A DNA stretch of 64,000 bases from Actinia tenebrosa (Eukaryota; Cnidaria; Anthozoa; Actiniaria; Actiniidae), in the NCBI RefSeq assembly GCF_009602425.1, contig NW_022261488.1, positions 37,774 through 101,773 on the forward strand, written 5' to 3'. A program made the translations under genes and the position numbers. Under the pieces are notes generated by a model. That model worked only from the letters and a program-made list of their open reading frames with translations, ran no database searches and was not told the origin of the DNA. Of this stretch, positions 23,588-35,413 are shown piece by piece; positions within the stretch are counted from its first letter, which is position 1, and the number at the start of each line of letters is the position of its first letter.

Positions 23588-23693
23588 TAGTCTCCTACGC
23601 AGCTGCTATTAGTGTGGTCATGCCACGCTCACTCCCCTAAGTAGGGGAGTGATCGTTGCGTGACGAAACTAATAGCGGCTGCGTAGGAGACTA
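23588..23693. mobile_element. Mutator-like MITE, nearly perfect palindrome with 9-bp TSD
   Basis: The arms are about 50 bp, starting TAGTCTCCTACGCAG.CGCT, and mirror each other with a few mismatches around the centre CCCCTAAGTAGGGG. The flanks ACGGACATC (23579-23587) and ACGGACACC (23694-23702) agree at 8 of 9 positions. A 9-bp duplication is the usual mark of Mutator-superfamily insertion. Confidence 0.75.
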
Positions 23694-23702
23694 ACGGACA
23701 CC

Positions 23703-26700
23703 AAGCTAAGCACGGGCTTACTACTCACGCCCACGGGTCAAATTAAACAATCTATATCCCTGGAATATTTCCGCAAAATCTTCTGGAGGATTTAACTCGA
23801 AGCTTAAAGTGTCATAATCCATCAATTGAAATTAATCCGAGAGACGGAAATGTTTTCACTATTTCAAATTTTGGCCAAATGTTATGGCGATAAAGCCGTC
23901 ACAAAAGATGATTCCATTTTCTCAATTGACCTAACTCTTTAATGTCCATCGTTTGTTGGGGAGTCAATTTGAAACTTGATATTCTAGACAGAATAAACTT
24001 ATGACATTCGATCAATAAGCGATAATCACTTGGAAGAAAACTAGAAATTGAAGCTAGAAAAAGTATGACAAAAAGCTTACTTTAAACTCTGTTAGTTATT
24101 GCTTGTATGGTTCGAGTGTCATCACTGTAAAAGAGATTCGATCGGAACTTTTTTTCATGGGTTGCAATTGAGGGACACTTTTATGAGTTCGTGCCGCCTC
24201 AGGAAAGCCATTTGTATGTTGAAAACCTCACTGTGTGGTGTGTGTGGGAGAGCTCTGACCGGGATGGAAGAAAGTTAAGCCGAAGAGCCGTTTCACTGAG
24301 CTGGAATGATTGAACAGCCTTTTTCTAATTATATTCCTCGCTTCCTCTTTATGACGTAATAATATTGATATTTAAAAATGACGTCACATCAATGCAATCA
24401 TTCTAATCATTCATGAATCATTACAAAATTTATTCTGAATTAAGGAAAAGGAATTTCAGCGAACGAAATCTAATTTCGTGAGATTACAAACAAATCAAAA
24501 AAAGAGGGTAAATGGAAAATGGGAAAGAAAGAAAGAAACAAAAGAAAGAAAGAGAGAAAGAAAGCGGGAAGGAAGGAAGGAAGAAAGACAGCAAGAAAGA
24601 AAAAAAAAAAAAAAGAAAGAAAGAAAAGTTAAAACCAAAAAAAGTCATAGAATAAGAGTTCTATGTTATGATTCAATTTAAATAATTATATCAAAAACGA
24701 AGTCAAATTTTCGTTTTTCTTTCTCGGGCTATTTTGATTTTTCGAGTGAAAGCTGCTGATTTCTTCAAAACATTAGACACCACCAATCGATAGTGTGCTT
24801 TAGATTAGTATAGTATTATCAGGATTTTTTGTAAGTTATCGTTTAAAAAAAGCAATTTGAAAAAGCCATATGTCGGCGTAAATCCACGGTTGAGATGCGT
24901 CATTTTTGGTGAAAACGTCCCTCAATATTTATAATTAAAACATTTGACGGTATAACATCGAATACAATTTTTCCTTATCATAGCATTCGTAGTAAGATGT
25001 GGATATTTCTCGTGTAATTTGCGGTATCAAACCACACATATACGATACCGTTAGCAGACTGTTACAAAATTTTACGACTGTACTATATATATTAATTCGG
25101 GGACTGCGTAACTCGAGTTCCAATGTATCAAGAATTGTACATACGAAGCATTAGATAAGTACAAGAGGTGCATATCGGTCAAAAATTTCACAAGTAAATT
25201 GAACGCTAGTAAGATTTTACGTACCAAATCTTGGAGTACTTAACGGAAGAGGCTGCAGGCGAAGCTTTTCTTGCTTCTTGAGTCTTAAACCAACAGACCA
25301 AAACTTAGTTCTAATGATTTCGGTATCTTTTCTATTCTGGACGAGTGGCTTAAGTGGTATTTGCAGCTTTACTACTTACAGGTCAGAACTATTAATTAGC
25401 CTAGTCACTAAGTTCCGTCAATTTATGCATCAATTTTAAAAACAAAAACCAATTTGAACTATTTCGAAATCCAAATTACCAATTCGTCTCCCAAATAAAA
25501 AGCCGTGAAATTCTAAATTAAATACATTCAATTCATAGATCTAAGGAACAAAGATTTTTGGAAAATTGAAAAGTTAATTTGACGGGAAAAGATTACTGCT
25601 TTCGGGATTTTCACTTACCCGAAGCTGTGAAACCGCTGGAGATTCTTCATCTGCAATTAAGATCCTTGTGAAAAAACCGTCTTTAAAAAACATCTAATTG
25701 AAGTTATAATTTTGAATCCCAAAATAAAATAAATTGGATATGTTGCTTTAGTAAATTTTAGAGTAATCTGGTGCATATTGGAAAATACAGCTATTCAATT
25801 TGAAATGTTGTTTGTAAATTCAAAAAGGAATTACCAAGAAGCATGATTTATTTTAGCACGATAAGGCCAATTTTAATCCTTTTGGCTGGAAAATTAGATT
25901 TTCATGGATTGATAGGTTTAATCAGATGCAAAAACAAATATCTAAACTATTGTTGTCGGGCGGGAAGAGTGAGTAAGATAGATTGCCAAGTACTTGAATA
26001 AGGAAAACATTTCTTGGGAAGAAAGTTCTAGGTGATCTAGCTTCTACAACTTTTAGCTAAGACAAGACAAGAGAACAGAACAGAACAGAACAGAAGACAA
26101 GAGAACAGAACAGAACAGAACAGAGAATAAATTATTATAAATTATTATAAATAATAAGCAGATAAATAAATGAATAGATATGAACACTACAGTGCCTATT
26201 ATATAGTTATTCTAGATTGCGCTTATTCGCGATTGCGCATTAAAGATTATCGGCGTTTTAAAAAGATATTTCGGGGATTTTCCAAGTTGCTATAGATATG
26301 CACGGGGGATTTAAAGCAAATATGTGCAGAAATAATCTAATTGATTCGTGTGTATTGCAAGAAAAGCTAGAAAGAGAAGGGCTTTTTTACAGAAAAAAGA
26401 TAGAAACATCATAGGAGCATAGTCTTATCCAATTTACTATGGGAAAGCAAAGTCCAAATAGCATAGTGTAGAGTTCTTTATTAAACACCGTATGGCGCCA
26501 TTGAGATAAATTTGATGAGTTCTCGTCTCAACAATTATAAAGAAAAATTATATCCACCATCGTAAAGTGTTTTTTTAAACCGAAAATGTAAATTTTCTCG
26601 CTTTCTGATTGGTCGGGAGCCGTGGTAAATAAGAGGACATAGCAACAGATTGCGTCAACAAATTACGAATCGCTCGCGCACGGAGCCAGTGCGTGAAGAA

Positions 26701-27588
26701 ACCGTTTTTCTTTCAACGAACTTTATTGCTTTTTTTCTAACAGTAAAAAAAAAAAAAAAAAAATTCGATTGATTCAATAGCTGACTTGATATTAATCTTT
26801 TCTTACAACTGATGATAACAGACGTTTATGTAATGCATTCCTATCGAATCTTGACAGGTGAAGACAGTGCAGCTTGAAGTGTTCTGTTAAGAGAAGTGAA
26901 GCAATGTGGGATTACGTTTTGTCATAAGAGGCTGGGGGACTGTCTAAACAATACTGATCACTGTGGAACATGATCAGCTAGGACTCTAAGATCTCCCGTT
27001 TTCTTAGTCAACGTGGGTGGGTTGTCTGTGGGTTGAATATTAGAGTATTTTAATTAAATTTCATCAATCAAAGCAATGATTTTAATAACTTCATGGCTGT
27101 TTATGTTGAAAAAATTAACTACGCGATCTTGGAGCTGTGACTGAGTTAATAGCACGTTTGCATGATGGCGTCATTTGACTCCCACTACCAAAATGCTTGG
27201 CGAATTTTCTTTCTTATTCAAATTTTTATTCCCTCATGAGAATAGTAAGACAATTGGTGCTGATTAACTGAACAAAAGAAAGTGTGTAAGGGATTCTGGT
27301 AGTAGAGGTCAATGACGCCATCCTGCAAATGTCCTATTGATAACCAAATGATATGGTCTGTTCCGACACTAGAAAAAAAAAAAAGTTTGCGCATGCGTGC
27401 CTTTCAGCACATTTTTTGAGAATTTAGAAGAAAAAATGTTCGTTTTCTCCAAGTATACAAAACATTTTGCGAGTATACTTTTGTGAGACCAAGACACTGC
27501 ATTAACGAACACAATATGAAAGAAATAGCCTTAATTTACGAACATGGACATTTAGTTATGGAATTGTAGTCAAATTTAAAGACATTTT
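23703..27588. other. Gene-free stretch with simple repeats
   Basis: No gene recognised. It contains a (GAAA)n run at 24520-24630, a two-part (GAACA)n tandem at about 26065-26125, and a poly(A) run near 26745. A copy of the block TCGCTTTCTGATTGGTCGGG then AGCCGTGGTAAATAAG lies at about 26598-26635. Other parts show only AT-rich unique-looking sequence. Confidence 0.4.
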
Positions 27589-27597
27589 GACCGCATA

Positions 27598-27906
27598 CAA
27601 TCTCGTACCCAGAGCCTGCGTTTTTTCTGGCCTGCAACGAAAAACGATTTTTTTGAGACCAGGCTTTCCTGGACTTCCGGTATAAGAGCGCATGCGTTCG
27701 AAGACTTAAAATAAAATAAAAAATATGTTTCCGATTTCTAATTTTCCTTTTGATCGGAAATAAACACACAACTCTGTTTGAAAGCATGATTTTCATTGAT
27801 TATATTTAACTTTCGAAAAATTGCGCATGCGCCAAAATTGGATTATGCAAGAGCCCTTGTTCTTCGCCGTAGGCCAGAAGAAACGCAGGCTATGGGTACG
27901 AGATTG
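27598..27906. mobile_element. Mutator-like MITE with about 75-bp terminal inverted repeats, copy A
   Basis: Both ends read inward CAATCTCGTACCCA.AGCCTG, then CGTTT..TCTGGCCT, and stay matched for about 75 bp. The flanks GACCGCATA (27589-27597) and GACTGCATT (27907-27915) agree at 7 of 9 positions. It is 309 bp without coding capacity. The same element is at 49486-49832. Confidence 0.85.
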
Positions 27907-27915
27907 GACTGCATT

Positions 27916-28495
27916 CGGATTTAGAGCATGCGCAGACGTTTTTCACTCGTGTCGTCAGGTCCTACACAAAGGCGTTAGGTTAGCGAGAGTACAAGAGTTG
28001 ATAATTAATGCTTTTTCAAGTCTAAACATTTTGTTGGTAAATCCAAATAAATTATATAAAATAATGGCGAATCAGTTTCATCAAACTTATTTTATGGGTT
28101 CCCTGTGTTAGACTACTTCGTTACAAATATTTCCCATCAATCAATGCTGTCACAAAATGACGTCACAATGGGAAGAAAATCAACGAAATTTTCTGAAAGT
28201 TCAAACAGAAGTCAGAAAATTTCGGATTTCAATGATAGCTTTTTTAATCAACAAAAACAACCCAAGAGAAACTAAGGAAAACTATTAAAGGGCCGTATAA
28301 ATGCTGATCATCGTGGTAACAGGAATGAAACTGGTGTTTTCGCTGCATTTGAAAATCATCAATTAGAGTGAAAACCAAACGGCAGATCGTTGATGAAGGT
28401 AAGCCGGCTAAACTATACCTCAATCGTATTCTTTTCTCTGCAATTCAAGATAAATAATATACTAATTCTTTCCACAGGATTGCCGAATATTACCA
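27916..28495. other. SLC6 promoter and 5' non-coding region
   Basis: Upstream of the transporter. An exon ending ATGAAG|GTAAGC at 28398 pairs with the acceptor TCTTTCCACAG ending at 28477, so the transporter has a spliced 5' leader. No other gene is seen. Confidence 0.5.
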
Positions 28496-31400
28496 ATGGG
28501 AATATCAGATAAACACGATGAAGATGAAGAAGGAGAAAACAAAGAGCTGGAGATCAAAGATCTTAGTAAAACTCGCGAACGATGGGACAGGAAAGTTGAG
28601 TTCCTTTTTGCATGCGTTGGGTTTGCAGTGGGCTATGGAAATGTCTGGAGATTTCCTTATCTGTGCTTTAAAAATGGTGGAGGTAATACTGGAATTCGTA
28701 TATATATCGTGTAGTATTTATGAAATGAAAAAAATAAGGCGTTCAAAAGCGTATCTTCAGCCTTTTTCAAATTTTTAGATTAGTACTTGAAAAGTTTTAA
28801 GTATTCAAATTTATACTAATAAAGTCACAAAAAAAGGTTAAATTAAAATCTCTACATTCAGAATAAATAAAAATACGAACTTTTGAACGAAAACAAAAAT
28901 TAAGTTACTTATTCCTTTTGTGTAAATACAGACTTTTTCTTTAAAGTTTATCGACTTTGTATTTATTCAATTTATTGTGATTATCATTTAATTTATGAAA
29001 AACGGTTATCTTTTTAGGTGCCTTTCTCATTCCTTACATTCTCTTCCTATTCTTGGGAGGCGTGCCTCTTTTCTTCTTGGAGCTCAGCGTTGGTCAGCTT
29101 TGCCAGGAAGGACCGATCAAAGCCTGGCAAAAAATCTGTCCACTGCTATCCGGTATGTAAAAGTTATGCGTTAAGAGTCATTGGAAAAACTTTTTTAGTT
29201 AGTGGAGGAAGAAAAACCTGAGAAAAAGCAGAAAAACAAAAATATCTAAGAAAAAACAAAAGATATGTAAGGAAAATAACACGAAAAATAAGACTCACAT
29301 ATGGCGAGAGTTGAACCAAAAACACTCCTCCCACCTCCACCCCATGGGAACTGTAATAGTTGAGTCTTGTACATTACTTTAGCGATCCAAAACGACCAGT
29401 TATATAAACATTTGTCTTGTAAAAGACCCCTTGCATGTGACGTCAAATCAGCTCGATCTGGGGGACAAAAAAAAAAAACAAAAAAAAAACAAAACAAAAC
29501 AACAACAAAAAAAAGAACTCCTATCTCCTGAGAATATTGGAGCCTATAGTTTTGTCCCCCATATTGAGCTGTTTTCACCTATCTCTTCAGGTATTGGCTT
29601 TGCGATGATAACGATATCGTTCTTGGTGTCCATCTACTACAATATTATCCTGGCGTGGAGTATATACTACCTGTACAGCTCTTTCCTGACTGACATCCCT
29701 TGGGTAGGATGTCATCACCCATGGAACACGCCGGAATGCTACCAGTGGAACGCTACTGGAACGAATATGACTGGGGTATCACCAAGTAGGCAGTTCTTGA
29801 TGTAAGTTGTGTGTCCCAGTGGCGGATCCAGGGGAGGGGTGCAGGGGACGCGCACCCCTCCCTGGTTCGACTATGAGCCCCTACTTCAAAGATTTAACCA
29901 ATACAAAATAATGCTTTTTCCTTTTGATTCTAAGGGGTGCACCCCTCCCTGGGTTAAATATGTGCGCTGCACCCCTCCCTAAACAAATTCCTGGATCCGC
30001 CCCTGTGTCTCAATTTAAAATGGAAATCGAAACATCTTCACAAGAATATGTAGTTACTTACTAGTTTAAGAATGCTAGTCAACTACAATGCATTGCGCAT
30101 ATATTTTTGTTTTCGTCGTTCGCCCAACTCTTCCTAGTCCAGACATTTGCCCCTCCATTGACCGCTTCGCTTTTGTTGGGGTGAGTACATGCATCCCAAC
30201 AAGAGCGGAGCAGTCGAAGAAATAGCAAGAAAATTATCAAGCAATTTTAAAATTACAGAAAAAAACCCGCAATTGTTTTTAATGGTTCTCTTTTATACAG
30301 CCATAATGTACTTGAAATCACAAGTAGCATCGATCAACCGGGCTCCCTGAACGTCAAGCTAACAGTGTGTCTTCTAATAGCCTGGGTTCTAGTCTATTTC
30401 TGCATTTGGCGAGGCATCAGAACGACAGGGAAGGTGGTTTACGTCACGGCTACTCTACCATACGTCATCCTAGTGATCTTATTGGTGAAGGGGCTGACGC
30501 TTCCTGGAGCAGCCAATGGGGTTCTTTATTACGTCACTCCTCAGTGGCACAGGCTGAAGGATCCAGCGGTAATCATGACAACGAATGTCTTTAATATTGA
30601 TGATCACTGTCAAAAGTATTCTACGTAATGTCCTGTGCCATGGTCGTGGCTTGCGTCTGAATCTGAAATAGATAAGCGATGCCATCCCATGATTTAATCT
30701 ATTTTTGTCGGTCCGTTATTCTTAAAATCGTACGATGTGATTGCCTGCTTGAGCGGGTGGTATTTTCTATCTCCGGGTAAGAAAAAACTGTGCCCTCGGT
30801 CTTGAGATTGGAGCTTGGCTTAATGACTGCCTCGGTCCATATATTCAAGACCTCGGGAACATTTTTTCCCTATCTGGACCTCATGGCCAGTAAATAACCT
30901 CTCTCTATATTTTTAAGCATATTTAGTTTTAGAGCAAGATCAAAAAACACATATTATGATTATACGTATATAGCCAACTTTGTTAAATCGTACACTATGC
31001 ATTCGCTATGCTGAACAGGTTTGGATAGATGCCGCGTCACAAATACTCTACTCTTTGACCATTGGTTTCGGTGTTATCATAGCTTTCGCAAGCTACAACA
31101 AGCCAAATAATAACATCTATAAGTGAGTAAGAGCTTTCTTCTCTTTAGAATTAAAAAACTTTTTAAATGTAGTTGTTTTATTATCTTTATACCTTCTGTT
31201 AACCGTTTAACATATAGAGCGGTTTAATGTCTGTAGGCAAAGTATCTGTAGGCTCTACCCCCAAAAACTGTTGTTCAAACTGATGCCTAGGGTGCTTGAC
31301 AGTTACCCGGAAAACCCGGAAATTCCAGTTGGAAAAACAAACGGTACGCATTTTCGATCGGAAAGTTCCAGAAAAATCGGTCTTCCGATTGAAGTAGTCC

Positions 31401-34400
31401 AGTTTTCCCGCCATTTCGGTTCTTTCGGTAGACGCGTGCACTGTACCATTTTTCGAAAATCGAAGTTTCCCGCTCTTTTCTTTCCATTAGCGAATGATTT
31501 TCCAACCGGATAGATTTGAATGTTAAGCACCCCTAATCCTCCATCTTATCCTCCATTTTCCACAGGGATGCTTTAACGATTTCCATCGTCAACTGTTTGA
31601 CCAGTGCCTTGGCTGGGTTCGTAATCTTCACCATTGTTGGATACATGGCACATGTGCAGAACAAGACAGTCTCAGAAGTAGCGTCTCAAGGTGAGCGTTT
31701 CTATTTGTTTACTAGTGTTAAAAATAAGAATGGTTTGCGCTGCTAGTAAGGCGCCTCTGGATCCATTCTCACTTGTCAACCAAGCTGTTTATTAGCCATT
31801 CCGAGTTAGCATTTCCTTGTATCGTGGGGTAGTTAGTTTAAGGGGACAAAACAGACACCATCTTGGAAACCCGTCCCCTAAACGAATGGTATTGATTTTG
31901 TACCAGGGCCAGGTCTAGTGTTCATTGTCTACCCAGCAGCCCTTGCGCAGTTACCAGTCCCACACGTCTGGGGTGTTATATTCTTTCTGATGTTGATAGC
32001 TCTTGGACTTGACAGTCAGGTACGTTTAACATATAAATCGAGTCAGCGCTTAATCGTGGTTTATAGTTATAGTTATAATGCCTATAATTTCGGTGAAAAA
32101 AAAATCAGCTACAAAGTGCAGAGGATAAACTCATTTCTTGATGGTTGAAAAACTGCGCACTCTAATCTATCAACCAATGCCTAAGGTATGTTTTTATATT
32201 ATGTAGAACGTCTCTAATGCTTATACTAAAGTGTTAACCCTGAAAAGCTCGACCAATTTACGTGCGAGATCGACGCATGCGCAGACGTTTCCAGCCCTCA
32301 TAAGTGGATTAGTAAATTGTAAAAGACCGCATGGGGTCCCTGTGGCAACCTAATTTGATATCTTTTCTACCTAGTTTGGCCAAGTAGAGGTTGTAAGCGC
32401 AGCTATCATTGAATACTACCATGTGTATTTGTACCGTTACCGTGAACTTGTGGTTCTCGTGCTCTGTGTTGTGACATTCCTACTGGGACTGTCTTGTGTA
32501 ACTCAGGTAAGTTTTTTAATAGAGCTTCCATCCAGTTTTGGGTGCACGAAAGAAGCTTAAGAGTCGCATGAGGCGTAGTGGAGTGCAGTGCGGTTCGAGC
32601 TTCTTGAGTGCTTAAGCAACCGACCAAATGCACCCAAAATTCGATGGAAGCACGCTAAGCAATGACCAAAGCTTTTATGACATAGCAAAACCGTGGAAAT
32701 ATCTTTAAGAAAAACACTCTCAACGAAATTTCCGTCACATAGCGCGCTCTTCTCAACACTTCAGCGTGCACCATCGATTTTTTTGATACACGTTCGGGTA
32801 ATAACCAATCACAGCGCGCGTTATATCGTAACTATGTTATAACCTTTATTAGTCTACCACTATTTCACTGTCTGAGGAAAATCAGTATGACTTTTGGTAG
32901 TTGCGCGCTCGCAAGCGTGACATCATTGCAGTGACCATGGCTTGAAATCAAACTTTGTAGCCGTTGTCTCCTTCATTAGGAGTTCTTTTGGAAGTTTCGT
33001 AGATGAAAACCAAGTGTACATCAGAAGAAAAAGTTGGTTTTCTTTATATGAAAGCCACCCCTTCTCCTAAAATATATACATTCTGGTCCATGCACCTGTT
33101 TATTTTAATACTTTTCTATGTTTTTCAGGGTGGGATGTACGTATTCAACCTGTTTGACTCGTTTTCTTGTAGTTTATCCCTTTTATTTCTGGTCTTCCTT
33201 GAACTGATTGTTATTGGCTGGATCTACGGTAAGACTGGGACCGGTTGTACGAACAGTGGATAGCGCTATCCTTATGCAGTGGATAAGTTGATGCTGTTAT
33301 CCAATAAATGTATCCCCATGGATTATATTTATCCGTCGGTAACGCTATCCACCCTTCGTACAACTGGGCCCAGGTGATTAAAATAAATTTGCTAAGGCAT
33401 CGCTATTAATATTCCAAGATTTTACCTTGCAGTGCTGTGTGCAGTTATAAAGCACGCGGGGATTGGCCGAACACGATAAGAGAAGCGCAACGCATAGTCT
33501 AACTGCACACAGCACAGCAAGTTATTCATTCCTTTTACAAAATACAAACTAGAATAGCCGCTATTCGTTATTTCGAATACGAAAAACAAAATGGAAAGTG
33601 CGCACTCGTGCACTATGTGCTCAGTGAAGCACGTGCGCCCAACCAATCAGAGAGTTTTGTAACAGTTACTTCATAACTCTTCGATAGATTTGCACATTAA
33701 TGTTATTTGTAGTTCTTGTTTAAATAAATAAATAGATATATATACATTTCTTTCTTTCACACACTGGAATAAAGGTGCCCAAAGGTTTGCAAATGATATC
33801 GAAGACATGACTGGTCACCCTGTGTCTTTCTGGTGGGTCGTTTGCTGGAAGTTCATTTCACCTTTAATGGTTTTTGTAAGTTGAACTAGTGACATTTTTT
33901 CTCTTTCAGGGATGGGAAGTGGGATGGGAAAGGATGTGGAAAGTCGTTCCGTCATCTTCCACGGTCACATTAATGTATACACCACAGGAAGCCCATCAAA
34001 GAAACAAACGAGAAAAATCCCAAACTAGAAACTTGTCTCACAAATAAACGGTTCTTCTTATGCTTTCAAAATTTATTCCTTTATCATACTGACTCAGTTA
34101 TATATTTTTGGGGGCCGACTAATCTTTTTTTATTCTAGACCATTTTCATCATCAACTTGGTTCAATACAAGATGATAACATACGAGGGTGAGTCCTACCC
34201 CACTTGGGCAGAGGCCTTGGGGTGGTTAATAACCTTGGCTTCTATAATATGGGTTCCCTGTGTTGCAGTGTACAAGATCCTGACAAGCAACAGATCCCTT
34301 TTGCAGGTCAGTGAAATTTATGAAGAACATTTTTTTAAAAAGTAAAAGAAGATTTTAAAGATTTTTATTGCTAGAATAATAGCCCGTTGAATCCTATCTC

Positions 34401-34599
34401 CGTCCCCTCCCCTCCCCCAGGGAGGGATGACAGGAGCTGTACACAAGTAACAATAATGACCCATCCAATATTTTCTCCACAGCATCTTTCAAGCGAATCA
34501 GTAAGAAAGGCTTCAGGATGGGACAATACTGAATCTGACTACAAACACCCAGTAATATCAAATACAGACATTTGTAATGCCGAAGGGATGGATCTATAA
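28496..34599 (+). CDS. SLC6 sodium- and chloride-dependent neurotransmitter/osmolyte transporter
   Basis: Twelve coding exons: 28496-28682, 29018-29152, 29591-29801, 30301-30568, 31019-31122, 31566-31690, 31907-32019, 32375-32506, 33129-33228, 33775-33875, 34139-34306, 34483-34599. In-frame total 1761 nt, 586 aa. TM1 carries [15 protein letters not shown] (Asn49 and neighbours coordinate sodium) then KNGGGAFLIPY. The second extracellular loop has the Cys pair in [10 protein letters not shown] and sequons NAT and NMT. TM6 reads [14 protein letters not shown]7 [10 protein letters not shown] (chloride-site Ser), TM8 LGLDSQFGQVE. Twelve membrane spans are expected, in the plasma membrane. The closest named groups are the GABA/taurine/glycine-type branch; the substrate cannot be read from sequence. 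An in-frame ATG in the spliced leader exon (28393-28398, then 28478 onward) would add MKDCRILP. It ends tail to tail with TRAPPC6B. Confidence 0.95.
29443..29577. repeat. Imperfect inverted repeat around an A-rich core
   Basis: AAATCAGCTCGATCTGGGGG then ACAAA at the left is mirrored by TTTGTCCCCCATATTGAGCT at the right, with (CA/A)n between. It lies just before SLC6 exon 3 and may be a decayed MITE. Confidence 0.45.
29817..30005. mobile_element. hAT-like MITE, GGCGGATCC termini, copy 3
   Basis: Ends CAGTGGCGGATCCAGG and CCTGGATCCGCCCCTG are inverted. The 5-bp flanks are TGTCC and TGTCT, one mismatch. The interior has GGGGTGCACCCCTCCCT blocks. It lies in an SLC6 intron, 15 bp after the donor at 29802. 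Confidence 0.8.
31290..31533. mobile_element. TA-flanked MITE with GGGTGCTTRACA ends
   Basis: GGGTGCTTGACA at the left and TGTTAAGCACCCC at the right are inverted. TA abuts both ends (31288-31289, 31534-31535). It is 244 bp, in the SLC6 intron before exon 6. The ORFs inside are spurious. Confidence 0.55.
32522..32655. mobile_element. MITE with GCTTCCATC...TTTTGGGTGCA inverted ends
   Basis: GCTTCCATCCAGTTTTGGGT then GCA is mirrored by the complement of GCTTCCATCGAATTTTGGGT then GCA at the right end, about 21 of 23 matched. It lies in the SLC6 intron after exon 8, 15 bp from the donor. The target duplication is unclear (TA possible). Confidence 0.65.
33235..33373. mobile_element. MITE with TGGG.CC.GTTGTACGAA ends, against a splice donor
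   Basis: CTGGGACCGGTTGTACGAAC then AGTGGATAGCG at the left is the inverse of the right end (rc CTGGGCCCAGTTGTACGAAG then GGTGGATAGCG). It begins right after the sixth intron base of SLC6 exon 9 (donor GTAAGA). No convincing target duplication. Confidence 0.7.
33426..33521. mobile_element. Short MITE, 22-bp ends CTTGC.GTGCTGTGTGCAG
   Basis: The ends CTTGC(A/T)GTGCTGTGTG then CAGTTA are inverted with one mismatch and enclose about 50 bp. It is in the same SLC6 intron as the element at 33235. Confidence 0.65.
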
Positions 34600-35413
34600 T
34601 GTGGATCAACACCAAGCAGGGATTCTGTCTATTTTTGCATCTGTTGCCCACCTCATGTGGAGTTCTGGAAAAACCTCTTGGCTGACAATTGGTTATCAAT
34701 GTATTTTACAATCAGCTAATTAGCTTGATATTATTTTGTCTCATCACGAATACGGTCCTATTTTTGCTGCTAACTTCAGGTGCTGTATATAAATGTACTG
34801 TATGTAAAGTTGTTTGATGGTACCTGTTGGTCTTCCTGGTCAAGTTTTTTGTATGACTATTTGGAATCGACCTGTATTGGAAAAGTAATAAATAATATAT
34901 GTTTAGTGTTTGTGTGGTAAATTGAACTAACAATCAAAGATTTCATGAAGGGTCAGGTATTGGAGAATGTTCCGGTAACGGAGCCAAATACTTCAGCTTA
35001 GCCGGGCTTGACCATCACTCAGGATCTTAAAATAACTGAGGAGAAGGTGCTGCCTTTGTAATTACATCTGCAAATAGTTAGACCTTCAAGTCTTCTCGGA
35101 CAAGGACTTAAAACCATAGGCCCTGTCTCCCAACCCTTCCTAACCTACAGTAAAATGGGGGACATAAAAGAACCTGTTGAATTATTTGTATAAGAGTAGG
35201 GGATTGTCTCCTGGTTCAACAGCTTATTCCAATTTGGAGGCATAATACTAATCTACTAACAATTCACACTCATGATTTTAAGTTGCACGGCTGGTAATAG
35301 CACCTTAATATGCAGCCTGTAAAGTCCTCCACTGGTCATAAATGTAAAGCACATTGAGATATTTGAAATGCGCTATATAAGAAACTCCCATTATCATTAT
35401 CATTATTATTAAT
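34600..35413. other. Convergent 3' flank of SLC6 and TRAPPC6B
   Basis: Contains the SLC6 3' UTR (AATAAATAATAT near 34888 may serve polyadenylation). At about 35326-35412 on plus lies a LINE/SINE-type 3' tail: AAGCACATTGAGATATTTGA, AATGCGCTATATAAGAAACT, then (ATT)n. I could not find a final TRAPPC6B exon here. Confidence 0.5.
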
